NCBI RefSeq assembly: GCF_009193155.1
Contig: NZ_VUKD01000002.1
Location: 1 to 64,000, forward strand
Source: Georgenia subflava
Lineage (GTDB): Bacteria; Actinomycetota; Actinomycetes; Actinomycetales; Actinomycetaceae
Direction: 5' to 3'
Length of the DNA stretch: 64,000 nucleotides
This document shows, one piece after another, positions 1 through 8,904 of the stretch. The notes beneath the pieces are model-generated. The model worked only from the letters and a program-made list of their open reading frames with translations. It was not told the origin of the DNA and searched no databases. The position numbers and the translations under genes were made by a program. Each line of letters begins with the position of its first letter. Within the stretch, counting starts at the first letter, position 1.

Positions 1-317
1 GAACTGCTGACTACTTGCGTACCCTTCCATCAGGGGCCTCCATCGTCGTTGAGAGTGAAGCCACCTCCAGGATCTACCTCTGGAGGGACTCCCGAGGAGC
101 GGAGGCCCCGCTCCTTCATGCCATCACGTACTGGTCGCCGCGGTGGCCCGCGAGTGGTGCGCAACGTGTCGCTCGGCGGTGCCCAGGGGGAGGCGCGCTG
201 GGGCTGCCATCAGCGGCGACGGCCCGGGGGGGGAGGGTGCGCCGGGCCACCTCGTCAGGCATGATCGGCACGGGCGCGCGTGCGGCGCGCAGGGACGACT
301 GACGTGGAGGAGAGCTC
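1..317. other. Leading stretch with no recognisable gene
   Basis: I see no convincing coding sequence here. The sequence holds two short hairpins: CCTCCAG paired with CTGGAGG near 66-87, and GGAGCGG (96-102) paired with CCGCTCC (108-114). They could be the terminator of a gene lying left of the window. A ribosome binding site (ggaggag) for the next gene lies at its right edge. Confidence 0.5.
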
Positions 318-581
318 ATGGACATCGGCTGGAAGATCGTCAGCACGGGAGCCACGATCGGTGCGACGCTGCTCACCACCCGCATCGTGGCCGCGGGCTG
401 GAAGGCCCTCACCGGTCACGAGCCGCCCACCGACGAGGACGACCCTGCCGTCGAGGTCTGGGAGGTCATCGCCTTCACCGTGGTCTCCGGGGCGGTCCTC
501 GGCCTGGCCCGACACCTCGCCCTGCGCGGCGCGACCAAGTGGTACGGCGGACCGGTGGACAAGCGCATCAGCCAGGTCTGA
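318..581 (+). CDS. DUF4235 family small membrane protein
   Basis: An 87-residue protein with two hydrophobic stretches, roughly residues 5-28 and 50-68, joined by an acidic linker rich in Asp and Glu. This layout and the start MDIGWKIVS match the DUF4235 family, which is common in actinobacteria and has no known function. The ATG has a good ribosome binding site (ggaggag) six bases upstream. It stands alone just before the thiamine riboswitch and is transcribed in the same direction. It is probably an inner-membrane protein; nothing here points to a partner. Confidence 0.8.
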   Translation: MDIGWKIVSTGATIGATLLTTRIVAAGWKALTGHEPPTDEDDPAVEVWEVIAFTVVSGAVLGLARHLALRGATKWYGGPVDKRISQV

Positions 582-592
582 CGTCGCGGTGC

Positions 593-598
593 TAGGGT
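593..598 (+). promoter_or_regulatory. Possible -10 box for the thiamine transporter transcript
   Basis: TAGGGT lies about ten bases before the riboswitch aptamer, the distance expected for a transcription start just ahead of it. No clear -35 box is visible, so this is a suggestion only. Confidence 0.35.
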
Positions 599-607
599 CG
601 ACGTGAA

Positions 608-694
608 CGACAGGGGAGCGCCGAGGTGGCGCTGAGAGTGCGGACAGCCGCAGACCCTCGAACCTGCACCGGTTAGCACCGGCGAAGGAAGTCG
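608..694 (+). promoter_or_regulatory. TPP riboswitch (THI element)
   Basis: The conserved TPP aptamer blocks appear in order: the CTGAGA core (632-637), then ACCCTCGAACCTG, then the CACCGGTTAGCACCGG stem-loop, and the closing CGAAGGAAGTC. The outer strand GAC at 608 can pair with GTC near 692. The element sits 80 bases before a three-gene ABC transporter whose first product is a lipoprotein, as expected for thiamine uptake. Such elements sense thiamine pyrophosphate and shut expression when it is plentiful. Confidence 0.93.
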
Positions 695-751
695 GGAACG
701 TCTCTCCCTGCGGCATGCACGGTGCCCCGGCGCAGCGCGGATGCCGCGGGC

Positions 752-769
752 CCTCCTGCACTCGGGAGG
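752..769 (+). promoter_or_regulatory. Shine-Dalgarno-sequestering hairpin of the riboswitch
   Basis: CCTCC at 752-756 can pair with GGAGG at 765-769, which is the ribosome binding site of the gene starting at 775. This suggests that TPP binding blocks translation rather than transcription. No U-tract terminator is visible. The pairing is seen directly; the mechanism is inferred. Confidence 0.55.
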
Positions 770-774
770 AACCC

Positions 775-1893
775 ATGACCAGCACGACCACGCACGACCA
801 CCGTCGGCCCACCGCGGGACGGCGCCCCAGGACCGTCCGCCTGGCCGCGACGGCCGCAGCCACGCTGCTCGCGCTCGCCGGCTGCAGCCTCACCGGGGGC
901 GGCGACGACGAGCCGACCACCGCCGGGACGGCCGGCGGCGGCGAGCTGACGGTCGTCACCCACGACTCCTTCAACCTCGACCAGGAGCTGCTCGACGCCT
1001 TCGAGGCCGAGAGCGGCTACCAGCTCACCATGGTGGCCCCCGGCGACGGCGGGGCCCTGGTCAACCAGCTCGTCCTGACGGCGGACTCGCCGCTCGGCGA
1101 CGTCGTCTACGGCATCGACAACTCCTTCGCCGCCCGCGCGATCGACGCGGGGGTGCTGACGCCCTACACCTCGCCGGAGCTGCCCGCCTCCGCCGAGCAG
1201 TACGCCGTGGACGACGCCGGGTCGCTCACCCCCGTCGACATGGGCGACGTGTGCCTGAACGTGGACCACCAGTGGTTCGCCGACGCCGGCATCCCCGAGC
1301 CCACGACGCTGGCCGACCTCACCGACGAGCGGTACAAGGACCTGCTCGTGGTGACGAACCCGGCGACGTCGTCGCCGGGTCTGTCCTTCCTCCTCGCCAC
1401 GGTCGGTGCCTTCGGGCAGGACGGCTGGCAGCAGTACTGGCAGGACCTGGCCGCCAACGGCGTCAAGGTCGTCGAGGGCTGGTCGGACGCCTACTACGTG
1501 GACTTCTCCGGGTCCGAGGGTGCCGGCCCCCGACCGATCGTGCTGTCCTACGCGTCCTCGCCGGCCGCTGAGGTCCCCGAGGGGGCGAGCGAGCCACGCA
1601 CCGGCGCGCTGCTCGAGACCTGCTTCCGCCAGGTCGAGTACGCGGGGATCATCGCCGGCGGCGGCAACGAGGCGGGAGCCCAGGCATTCATCGACTTCCT
1701 GCTCTCGGCCGAGGTGCAGGCGGACATCCCCGGCCAGATGTACATGTACCCGGTCGACGACGCCGTCGAGCTGCCCGAGGCCTGGGCGGCGCACGCGCCG
1801 CTCGCGGAGGACCCGCACGACGTGCCGGCCGAGGTGATTGACGCCAACCGTGAGGAGTGGATCGCCACCTGGACCGAGATCGTGATCGGCTGA
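775..1893 (+). CDS. thiB: Thiamine ABC transporter substrate-binding lipoprotein
   Basis: A 372-residue extracellular solute-binding protein that should capture thiamine and deliver it to the permease. It has a positively charged, Arg-rich N terminus, a hydrophobic core and a lipobox LALAGC with the lipidated Cys at about residue 37, so it is membrane-anchored. The mature part resembles the iron/thiamine-binding (type 2 periplasmic) family. The ATG at 775 was chosen because gggagga lies five bases ahead of it; an earlier in-frame ATG at 715 lies between aptamer and binding site. Its stop overlaps the next start (TGATG). Substrate is inferred mainly from the TPP riboswitch. Confidence 0.9.
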   Translation: MTSTTTHDHRRPTAGRRPRTVRLAATAAATLLALAGCSLTGGGDDEPTTAGTAGGGELTVVTHDSFNLDQELLDAFEAESGYQLTMVAPGDGGALVNQLVLTADSPLGDVVYGIDNSFAARAIDAGVLTPYTSPELPASAEQYAVDDAGSLTPVDMGDVCLNVDHQWFADAGIPEPTTLADLTDERYKDLLVVTNPATSSPGLSFLLATVGAFGQDGWQQYWQDLAANGVKVVEGWSDAYYVDFSGSEGAGPRPIVLSYASSPAAEVPEGASEPRTGALLETCFRQVEYAGIIAGGGNEAGAQAFIDFLLSAEVQADIPGQMYMYPVDDAVELPEAWAAHAPLAEDPHDVPAEVIDANREEWIATWTEIVIG

Positions 1894-3572
1894 TGGCGCG
1901 GCGGCTGGGCTGGGCGTTCGCGGCAGGCGTGCCGCTGGCCTTCCTCGCCGTCTTCTTCGCCTGGCCGGTGCTCGCCCTCGTGGGTCGGGGGTTCGTCGTC
2001 GACGGCGCGCTGGACCTGGGCGGCTTCGCGGAGGTCTTCGCCCGCCCGCGCACCTGGCGGATCCTGGGGCTGACCCTGGCGCAGGCGGCGCTCGGCACGG
2101 CCTTCTCGGTGCTGCTCGGCGTGCCCGGCGCCTACGTGCTCTATCGGTGCCGGTTCCGTGGCCGCGGCGTCGTCCGTGCCCTGGTCACCGTCCCCTTCGT
2201 GCTGCCGACGGTCGTGGTCGGCGTCGCGTTCCGGGCCCTGCTCGCCGAGGGCGGGCTGCTGGGGTTCCTCGGCCTGGACGGGACGTTCACCGCCATCGTC
2301 CTCGCGCTGGTGTTCTTCAACTACGCGGTGGTGGTGCGCACGGTCGGCGGGATGTGGGCGCGGCTCGACCCGCGCGCCGAGCAGGCGGCCCGGGCGCTCG
2401 GTGCCTCGCCCGGTCGGGCGTTCGTCACCGTGACGCTGCCCGCCCTCACCCCGGCGATCGCCTCGGCCGCCTCGATCGTCTTCCTCTTCTGCGCCACGGC
2501 GTTCGGGGTGGTGCTCGTGCTCGGCGGGCTGCGCTTCGGCACGATCGAGACCGAGATCTGGGTCCAGACCACCCAGTTCCTCGACCTGCGGGCGGCCGCC
2601 GTCCTCTCGGTGGTCCAGCTGGTCGTCGTCGCGTCCGCACTGGCCGTGGCCGGTCGTGCCCGCCGGAGCCGGGAGCGGGCGCTGCAGCTGCGGACCGACG
2701 CCGACGCCGGTCGCCGCCTGAGCCTGGTGGTGCGCCGCGGCGGTGCCCCGCGCCCCGGCCCGGACCTGGCTCCCGCCGTCGTGACCGCCGCCGTCGTCGT
2801 CGGGCTCCTCGGCCTGCCGCTGGCCGGCCTGGTGGCACGGTCGCTGCGCACCCCCGACGGCGGGTGGGGGCTGACCAACTACGCCAACCTCGGGACCACC
2901 GGCGGGGACAACGCGCTGACGGTGACCGTGTGGGAGGCGACGGCGAACTCGCTCCGGGTGGCCGTCGACGCGACCGTCATCGCCGTCGTCGTCGGCACCC
3001 TCGTGGCGCTCGTGGTCTCGCGCCGCCCGCGCGCCCGCGCGGCCCGCCGGGCGGTGGGGCTGCTCGACGCGGTGTTCATGCTGCCGCTGGGCGTCTCGGC
3101 CGTCACGGTCGGCTTCGGCTTCCTCATCACCCTGAACCGTCCGCCGCTGGACCTGCGCTCGTCGTTGATCCTGGTGCCGATCGCCCAGGCGGTGGTCGCG
3201 ATCCCGATGGTGGTGCGCACCGTGCTGCCGGTGCTGCGCGCGATCGACCCGCGGCTGCGCCAGGCGGCGGCCAGCCTCGGCGCCTCGCCGGGCCGGGTGC
3301 TCGCCACCGTCGACGGGCCGTTCCTCGTGCGCGGGCTCGGCCTGGCCATCGGCTTCGCCTTCGCGGTGTCCCTGGGGGAGTTCGGGGCGACGTCGTTCCT
3401 CTCGAGGCCCGACCGGCCCACCCTGCCGGTGGTGATCTTCCGGCTCATCGGCCGCCCGGGCGCGGAGAACTACGGCATGGCGATGGCCGCCGCGGTGCTG
3501 CTGGCGGCCCTGACCGCCACGGTGATGGGCGTGGCCGAGCGGCTGCGCACGAAGGAGGCCTCGGAGTGGTGA
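1893..3572 (+). CDS. thiP: Thiamine ABC transporter permease (fused double permease)
   Basis: A 559-residue membrane protein with about twelve hydrophobic segments, forming the channel of the thiamine importer. Two EAA loops that dock the ATPase are visible, one near residues 163-183 (EQAARALGASPGR) and one near 457-475 (RQAAASLGASPGR). The protein is therefore two permease halves fused, as in ThiP and iron permeases of the FbpB type. The start ATG overlaps the previous stop by one base and the end overlaps the next gene, so translation is likely coupled. Regulation is shared with the upstream riboswitch. Confidence 0.9.
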   Translation: MARRLGWAFAAGVPLAFLAVFFAWPVLALVGRGFVVDGALDLGGFAEVFARPRTWRILGLTLAQAALGTAFSVLLGVPGAYVLYRCRFRGRGVVRALVTVPFVLPTVVVGVAFRALLAEGGLLGFLGLDGTFTAIVLALVFFNYAVVVRTVGGMWARLDPRAEQAARALGASPGRAFVTVTLPALTPAIASAASIVFLFCATAFGVVLVLGGLRFGTIETEIWVQTTQFLDLRAAAVLSVVQLVVVASALAVAGRARRSRERALQLRTDADAGRRLSLVVRRGGAPRPGPDLAPAVVTAAVVVGLLGLPLAGLVARSLRTPDGGWGLTNYANLGTTGGDNALTVTVWEATANSLRVAVDATVIAVVVGTLVALVVSRRPRARAARRAVGLLDAVFMLPLGVSAVTVGFGFLITLNRPPLDLRSSLILVPIAQAVVAIPMVVRTVLPVLRAIDPRLRQAAASLGASPGRVLATVDGPFLVRGLGLAIGFAFAVSLGEFGATSFLSRPDRPTLPVVIFRLIGRPGAENYGMAMAAAVLLAALTATVMGVAERLRTKEASEW

Positions 3573-4615
3573 CCGGACTGAGCGTGCGCGACCTCGTGGT
3601 CCGCTACGAGGGACCCGGGCGGGGGTGGACGACGGCGGTCGACCGGGTCGACCTCGACGTCGCCGACGGCGAGGTGCTCGCGCTGCTGGGGCCCTCCGGC
3701 TCGGGGAAGTCCTCGCTGCTGCGCGCGGTCGCGGGGCTCGAGCCGCCCGCCGCCGGCAGCGTCACCTGGTCGGGTCGGGACGTCACGTCGGTGCCCGTGC
3801 ACCGCCGCGGGTTCGGGCTGATGTTCCAGGACGGCCAGCTCTTCCCGCACCGGTCGGTCGCCGGCAACGTGGCCTACGGGCTGGTGATGGCGGAGGTGCC
3901 GCGGGCCGAGCGTGGCCGCCGGGTGGAGCTGCTGCTCGAGACGGTCGGCCTGGCGGGCTACGGGTCCCGCGCGGTGAGCACCCTCTCCGGCGGGCAGGCG
4001 CAGCGCGTCGCGCTCGCCCGGGCGCTCGCGCCGGCCCCGCAGCTGCTGCTGCTGGACGAGCCGCTCTCCGCGCTGGACCGGGGGCTGCGCGAGCACCTCA
4101 CCGGCGAGCTGCACGACGTCCTGCGCTCCACCGGCACCACCGCCCTGTACGTCACCCACGACCACGACGAGGCATTCACGGTCGCGGACCGGGTCGCCGT
4201 CATGGTGGACGGGCGCCTCGCGCAGGTTGACTCCCCGGGCCGGCTCTGGCACGCGCCGGTCAGCCGGGAGGTGGCAGCGTTCCTCGGCTACGGGCCGTTC
4301 CTCGCCGCCGAGGTCCGCGGCGACGCGGCACACACCCTCCTGGGTCCGGTACCGGTGCGTGAGCCGATCGCCGGCCCGGTGGTCGTGGGGGTCGGGCCGT
4401 CCGCCCTGCAGGTCGTGACCGGCGAGGGCTGGACCGGTGGCGACGACCTCGACGTGCCCGTGGTCGCCACCCGGTTCGTGCGCGGCCGCACCGAGGTCGA
4501 CGTCACGCTGCCCGACGGGAGCGCCGCCACCGCCGTCGCCCCAGGGGCCACCGCCGTCGCGGATCGTGCCCAGGTCCGCCTGGACCCGGACGCCGCCGTC
4601 GTCGTCCCGGCGTGA
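3569..4615 (+). CDS. thiQ: Thiamine ABC transporter ATP-binding protein
   Basis: A 348-residue ATPase that powers the thiamine importer at the inner face of the membrane. Visible motifs are Walker A GPSGSGKS (about 41-48), signature LSGGQAQR, Walker B LLLLDEP and the switch His in VTHDHDEAF. After the ATPase core there is a C-terminal extension of about 120 residues, a TOBE-like regulatory domain. The GTG start overlaps the permease stop by four bases; a GTG one codon earlier (3566) is closer to the ribosome binding site aggagg and is equally possible. Third gene of the riboswitch-controlled operon. Confidence 0.9.
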   Translation: MTGLSVRDLVVRYEGPGRGWTTAVDRVDLDVADGEVLALLGPSGSGKSSLLRAVAGLEPPAAGSVTWSGRDVTSVPVHRRGFGLMFQDGQLFPHRSVAGNVAYGLVMAEVPRAERGRRVELLLETVGLAGYGSRAVSTLSGGQAQRVALARALAPAPQLLLLDEPLSALDRGLREHLTGELHDVLRSTGTTALYVTHDHDEAFTVADRVAVMVDGRLAQVDSPGRLWHAPVSREVAAFLGYGPFLAAEVRGDAAHTLLGPVPVREPIAGPVVVGVGPSALQVVTGEGWTGGDDLDVPVVATRFVRGRTEVDVTLPDGSAATAVAPGATAVADRAQVRLDPDAAVVVPA

Positions 4616-4626
4616 CCGCTCCCGCC

Positions 4627-4642
4627 CGAGACGCCGGTCTCG
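4627..4642 (+). terminator. Possible terminator after thiQ
   Basis: CGAGAC and GTCTCG form a perfect six-base stem with a four-base loop just after the transporter operon. No U-tract follows. It is short, so the call is tentative. Confidence 0.35.
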
Positions 4643-4696
4643 ACGTGATCTCACCGCGCTGACACGACGTCCAGCGTCCGTGACACGATCGCGAAC

Positions 4697-5284
4697 ATGC
4701 CGCGCACACCCGACTTCGCGACCAAGCCCACGCTCGTCGGCGAACGGGTGACGCTCCGCCCCTTCCGTGACGAGGACGTTCCCGTCATGGCCGAGGTGCT
4801 CGCCGATCCCGAGGTGCTGCGGCTGACCGGCAGCGTGCACAGCACCGCCGAGGCCGACGCCGGAGCCCCGGACGACCCCGACGTGCTCCGGCGGTGGTAC
4901 ACGACCCGCAACGACCAGGATGACCGCCTCGACCTCGTCGTCGTCGACAACGCTGCGCAACGGTGCGTGGGGGAGGTCGTCCTCAACGAGTGGGACAGGG
5001 AGAGCGCCAGCTGCAACTTCCGCATCCTCATCGGCCCGGCCGGACGCGACCGGGGTCTCGGGACGGAGGCGACCCGGCTGACGCTGCGCCACGCGTTCGG
5101 CGCGCTCGGCCTGCACCGGGTGTCACTGACCGTCTTCGCGTTCAACCCGCGGGCACGACGTGCCTACGAGAAGGCCGGCTTCGTCGTCGAGGGGGTGGCC
5201 CGCGAGGCGTTCCGCTCCGACGACCGGTGGATCGACGACATCCACATGGCCGCACTCGCCCACGAGTGGCTGCCCGACGGATAG
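4697..5284 (+). CDS. GNAT N-acetyltransferase, RimJ/RimL type
   Basis: A 195-residue acetyltransferase of the GNAT fold. It begins with TLVGERVTLRPFRDEDVPVM, typical of the RimJ/RimL branch, and carries the acetyl-CoA binding region GRDRGLGTEATRLTL and the later motif HRVSLTVFAFNPRARRAYEKAGF, also characteristic of this branch. Members acetylate protein N termini, amino acids or small molecules; the substrate here cannot be told. It is monocistronic, followed by a convergent gene on the other strand. No strong ribosome binding site precedes the ATG, but no better start is visible. Confidence 0.85.
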   Translation: MPRTPDFATKPTLVGERVTLRPFRDEDVPVMAEVLADPEVLRLTGSVHSTAEADAGAPDDPDVLRRWYTTRNDQDDRLDLVVVDNAAQRCVGEVVLNEWDRESASCNFRILIGPAGRDRGLGTEATRLTLRHAFGALGLHRVSLTVFAFNPRARRAYEKAGFVVEGVAREAFRSDDRWIDDIHMAALAHEWLPDG

Positions 5285-5344
5285 CTGGGCCACCGAGTCG
5301 CTCGACGGGTTCCCCACACCTCGTCGGCCGGCGGCACACGCCCG

Positions 5345-7030
5345 TCACTCTGCCTGGGCGTAGTTGTCCACGACGGCGACGTCGAGCGGGAAGTCGACCG
5401 GTGAGCCGCCGAAGAGCAGCTCGCCGGCGCGGGCCGCGGCCGCGCGCACCGCCTCCGCCGCCTGGTCGGCCACGTGCTCGGGACTGTGCACGATGACCTC
5501 GTCGTGCAGGAAGAAGACCAGGTGCGGCACGCCGGTCCGGGCGTCGCCGGTCGACGCGTCGCCGTCGCCCAGAGTGCGCAGCCGCAGCCGGAGGTCCGCC
5601 ATCCAGCACAGCGCCCACTCCGCCGCGGTGCCCTGGACCACGAAGTTGCGCGTGAAGCGGCCCCAGTCGCGCGCCTGCTGGCGTGCCCGGCGCACGTCCG
5701 TCTCGGTCGCGTCGACCTCGCTGGCCCGGCGCTGGGCGGCGTGCCACGTCTCCGACGGCGCAGGGGACGTGCGCCCCAGCCAGGTGCTCACGACACCGCC
5801 GCGCTCACCCGTGCGGGCCGCCTGCTCGACCGTGCCGGTGGCACGCGGGTAGGCCCGCAGCAGCCGGGGCATGAGCTGCCCGGCCTCACCGGTCGTCGAG
5901 CCGTACAGGGCGCCGAGCATCGCGATCTTGGCGTGTGCGCGGGTGTCGACGATGCCCTGGTCCACCAGGCCCTGGTACAGGTCGGTGCCCCGGCCGGCCC
6001 GGGCCATCTGCTCGTCGCCGGACATGGCGGCGAGCACGCGTGGCTCGAGCTGGGCGACGTCGGCCACCACGAGCTTCCACCCGGGGTCGGCGGCCACGGC
6101 GGCCCGGATCTGCTTGGGCAGCTGGAGCGCCCCGCCCCCGCTCGTCGCCCACCGGCCCGTGACGACGCCGCCGGGCACGTAGTCGGGCCGGAACCGGGCC
6201 CGGGAGCCGTCGCCGGGCGGGCGCACCCAGGCATCCATCCAGGCCCAGCCGTTCGCGCTCAGCAGGCGCGCGAGCTTCTTGTACTCGAGCAGCGGGGCGA
6301 TCGCCGGGTGGTCCACCTCGGCCAGCTCCCACTTCCGGGTGGTGCGGACCTCGATCCCGGCGGAGTGCAGGGCGCGCAGGAGCTCCACCGGTGAGTCGGG
6401 GTTCAGGCCGGGCGCCCCGAGATGGCGGCGGATCCGCCCGGCGAGCTCCTCGAGGACGACCGGCCGGGCGCCGGGACGGGGCTGGGGTCCGAGGAGCTCG
6501 GTCAGGAGGCGGTCGTGGACGGCGCGGTCCCACGGCAGTCCGTCGTGCGCCATCTCTGCCGCGACGAGCGCCCCGACCGACTCGGCCGCGAGGAGCAGGC
6601 GCAGGCGGCCGGGCGCGGCCGAGAGCGACACAGCCTCGAGCTGACGGGCGTGCTCGGCGTGCACCTCCGCCGGGTCGAGCGCGGGGCCGATGTCGTCCAG
6701 CAGCGTCGGCTCGCCCGTCGGGTCGGACGCCAGGTCCCACGGGCCCGGGTCGGCGGTCGCGAGGGGGGAGTCCGCCGTCGCCCGGGCGCGGCGCAGGATC
6801 ACGTGGCACAGCCGCAGGTCGTGGCAACGCTCGACCCGGACGCCGCCTCGCAGGAGCCGCGGGTAGACGGCGGAGGTGTCTGCCCACACCCAGCGCGGCC
6901 GGTGGTCCCGCTCGAGTGCACGCACCGTGGCCGGGAGGTCGTCGTCGGTGACGGTCGAGGTGGTGACGCCGTCGGGCCCCGAGACGCTCAGCTGCACGCC
7001 ACCGCGGGCGGCGGCCAGGACGACCTTCAC
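5345..7030 (-). CDS. Stand-alone family A DNA polymerase with 3'-5' exonuclease-like N terminus
   Basis: A 561-residue protein of the actinobacterial 'bifunctional 3'-5' exonuclease/DNA polymerase' group, separate from the main DNA polymerase I. The C-terminal half has the family A palm motifs: motif A as DVAQLEPRVLA, motif B region AKIAMLGALYG and motif C as HDEVIVH. The N-terminal part resembles the proofreading domain but its acidic residues are not obvious, so activity is uncertain. It lacks a 5' nuclease domain. GTG start. A DNA repair or translesion role is plausible, but nothing nearby confirms it. Confidence 0.85.
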   Translation of the reverse strand: MKVVLAAARGGVQLSVSGPDGVTTSTVTDDDLPATVRALERDHRPRWVWADTSAVYPRLLRGGVRVERCHDLRLCHVILRRARATADSPLATADPGPWDLASDPTGEPTLLDDIGPALDPAEVHAEHARQLEAVSLSAAPGRLRLLLAAESVGALVAAEMAHDGLPWDRAVHDRLLTELLGPQPRPGARPVVLEELAGRIRRHLGAPGLNPDSPVELLRALHSAGIEVRTTRKWELAEVDHPAIAPLLEYKKLARLLSANGWAWMDAWVRPPGDGSRARFRPDYVPGGVVTGRWATSGGGALQLPKQIRAAVAADPGWKLVVADVAQLEPRVLAAMSGDEQMARAGRGTDLYQGLVDQGIVDTRAHAKIAMLGALYGSTTGEAGQLMPRLLRAYPRATGTVEQAARTGERGGVVSTWLGRTSPAPSETWHAAQRRASEVDATETDVRRARQQARDWGRFTRNFVVQGTAAEWALCWMADLRLRLRTLGDGDASTGDARTGVPHLVFFLHDEVIVHSPEHVADQAAEAVRAAAARAGELLFGGSPVDFPLDVAVVDNYAQAE

Positions 7031-7093
7031 CGCCGCATCGTAGTTCGGAGCGGGGACACCGCCGATGCTGCCGGGGTCACGCCCGAGTGATCG

Positions 7094-7399
7094 TTATGCG
7101 GGCAGGCCCTTGCCGCCGACGATGTCGACCTCGGTCGAGCCGGACATCCCGGCGATGAGCGGCATCGCCCGGGTGATGACCTCGCGGACCTCGGGAGGCT
7201 CCAGCGAGGCGTCGTGCGCGGCCTTGTCGGTCCACGCCTCCCAGACCCAGATGTCGTCCGGCTCGGCGGACGTGGCCACCACGTAGTGCAGGCAGCCCGG
7301 GTCCGCCTCGAGGGCCGCTGCCGCTCCGGTCAGGATCTCGACGAGCTCGTCGCGTCGGCCGGGCTGGGCGGTGAGCTTCCCGAAGAGTCCGTAGGTCAC
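7094..7399 (-). CDS. Antibiotic biosynthesis monooxygenase (ABM) domain protein
   Basis: A 101-residue single-domain protein with the ABM/quinol monooxygenase fold pattern: YGLFGKLTAQPGRRDELVEIL at the start, then ALEADPGCLHYVV and a WEAWTDKAAHDASL segment. Such small dimeric enzymes oxidise quinols or act in cofactor-free oxygenation; some are only sensors. The GTG at 7399 gives the usual family N terminus; an upstream in-frame GTG at 7435 would add twelve residues that look non-homologous. It is monocistronic and divergent from the gene at 7626. Confidence 0.8.
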   Translation of the reverse strand: MTYGLFGKLTAQPGRRDELVEILTGAAAALEADPGCLHYVVATSAEPDDIWVWEAWTDKAAHDASLEPPEVREVITRAMPLIAGMSGSTEVDIVGGKGLPA

Positions 7400-7625
7400 G
7401 GTGCCCACGCTAGGGCCCGGGGCCGACACGATCACGGTACGGTCGTCCCGCCACGCCGGGCGGACCTGCCATGCGGAGTCGTTCCGCGCGGCCGGCCGTC
7501 GGGGTCGTCACCCGCGGGCCGTGGTGGGTCGGCCGCTGCGCGGCGGCCCGGCAAGGTGGGCGCGCCTGCGCGGGCCGACTGTGAGGGGTGTGCGCCGCAG
7601 CGACCGGCGCCGGGAAGGGAGCGAC

Positions 7626-8333
7626 GTGGGTTTCGATGTGCAGGCGCTGATGCCAGTGCTGTTCTTCCTCCTGGTGGCGGGCGTGATCGGCGCGATGGTC
7701 CTCTCGGTCGTCGCCACCCGCAAGCGCCGGCGTCTGCTGCAGGAGTGGGCGGCCCGGCACGGCTGGAACTACGCCGACCGGGACACCGGGCTGACGAGAG
7801 GACTCTCGGGCGGACCCTTCGGGCGGGGACACTCCCGCAACGCGAACGAGATCGTCTCCGGCGGCTACTCCGGGCAGCACGCCGCCTCCTTCCGCTACAC
7901 CTACAAGGTCACCACCGGGAGCGGGAAGAACCGGCGGACCTCTACCTACCACCACCACGTCGTCTCGATCGTCCTGCCGGTGCCGCTGCCCACGATGGAG
8001 CTGCGGCCCGAGAACCTCGGCCGGCGCATCTTCAATTGGGGGGACGTCGACTTCGAGCACGCCGCCTTCAACGACGCCTGGCACGTGACCGGTGAGCACC
8101 CGAAGACGCTGTCGGACGTGATCCATCCCCGCACGATGGAACGGCTCATGCACCCGGACCTGCAGGGGAAGAACCTGCTGATCGAGGACGGGCGCATCTT
8201 CTGGTGGCGCAGCGGGAGCACGGACCTCGACGCCATCGACGCGGCTCTGCGCACCCTGACCGAGCTCGTCGCGCTGGTCCCCGGCTTCGTCTGGGACGAC
8301 GCGCGCGCCCGCCACCGGCCGCTGCCGGGCTAG
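7626..8333 (+). CDS. Membrane-anchored protein of unknown function
   Basis: A 235-residue protein with one strong N-terminal membrane segment (about residues 7-28, PVLFFLLVAGVIGAMVLSVV) followed by a basic stop-transfer RKRRR. The rest is a soluble domain, probably cytoplasmic, with a run of Arg, Tyr and His residues near its middle and a conserved-looking FWWRSG segment. I do not recognise it firmly; it recalls DUF3137-like proteins. The GTG start is preceded by gggaaggga at a good distance, and earlier in-frame codons look non-coding. Confidence 0.7.
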   Translation: MGFDVQALMPVLFFLLVAGVIGAMVLSVVATRKRRRLLQEWAARHGWNYADRDTGLTRGLSGGPFGRGHSRNANEIVSGGYSGQHAASFRYTYKVTTGSGKNRRTSTYHHHVVSIVLPVPLPTMELRPENLGRRIFNWGDVDFEHAAFNDAWHVTGEHPKTLSDVIHPRTMERLMHPDLQGKNLLIEDGRIFWWRSGSTDLDAIDAALRTLTELVALVPGFVWDDARARHRPLPG

Positions 8334-8380
8334 CGGACGGCTGACCGGGCCCGCCCGAACGAGCCCAGGGCCGTCCCGAG

Positions 8381-8770
8381 CTAGCCTCGGGAGCCCGTCT
8401 CTGCCGCGACGTCCTGCACGGAGCGGGACAGCACGCAGAACTCGTTGCCCTCCGGGTCGGCGAGGACCACCCAGCTCACGTCCGGGCCCTGACCGACGTC
8501 GGCACGCGTCGCTCCGAGACCGAGCAGCCGCTCGACCTCCGCGGCCTGGGTCGAGCCGTCGGCACGCAGGTCCAGGTGCAGCCGGTTCTTCACCGTCTTC
8601 GCCTCGGGGACGGGGACGACGTCGATGCCGAGGCCACCACCGGTCGGGGCGATGCTCACCACGCCCTCGTCCTCCTCGACCACCGCCCAGCCGAGCGCCG
8701 CCGCCCAGAAGTCGGCGACGCGGTGGACGTCGTGAGCATCGATGGCCAGGGCGGCGATGACTGAGGTCAT
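8381..8770 (-). CDS. VOC family (glyoxalase/bleomycin-resistance fold) protein
   Basis: A 129-residue single VOC domain. It starts MTSVIAALAIDAHDVHRVADFW and has the metal-site-like KNRLHLDLRADG and the closing DPEGNEFCVL, typical of glyoxalase-like proteins. Members of this fold bind metal and act as isomerases, lyases or drug-binding proteins; the substrate is unknown. The ATG at 8770 gives the usual family length; upstream in-frame sequence is the repetitive spacer 8905-9008 and is not coding. Divergent from the acetyltransferase at 9063. Confidence 0.82.
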   Translation of the reverse strand: MTSVIAALAIDAHDVHRVADFWAAALGWAVVEEDEGVVSIAPTGGGLGIDVVPVPEAKTVKNRLHLDLRADGSTQAAEVERLLGLGATRADVGQGPDVSWVVLADPEGNEFCVLSRSVQDVAAETGSRG

Positions 8771-8904
8771 GCTCTCGATCCTGCCCCTGTCGGCCGGCGC
8801 GGGCCAGGACATTCCGGCGATCACGGACGTGGTCGAGCGCCGCGTCCGAACCGATCCCTGGTGCGGCCCCCATGACCCAATGACGAAGCCACCGGCGTGG
8901 CGCG

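Noticed and set aside
673-1818. Long open frame on the minus strand opposite the thiamine-binding protein gene
   Set aside because: Its product is a Gly/Arg/Val-rich sequence without any domain, typical of a shadow frame in high-GC DNA; the plus-strand gene has lipobox and operon support.
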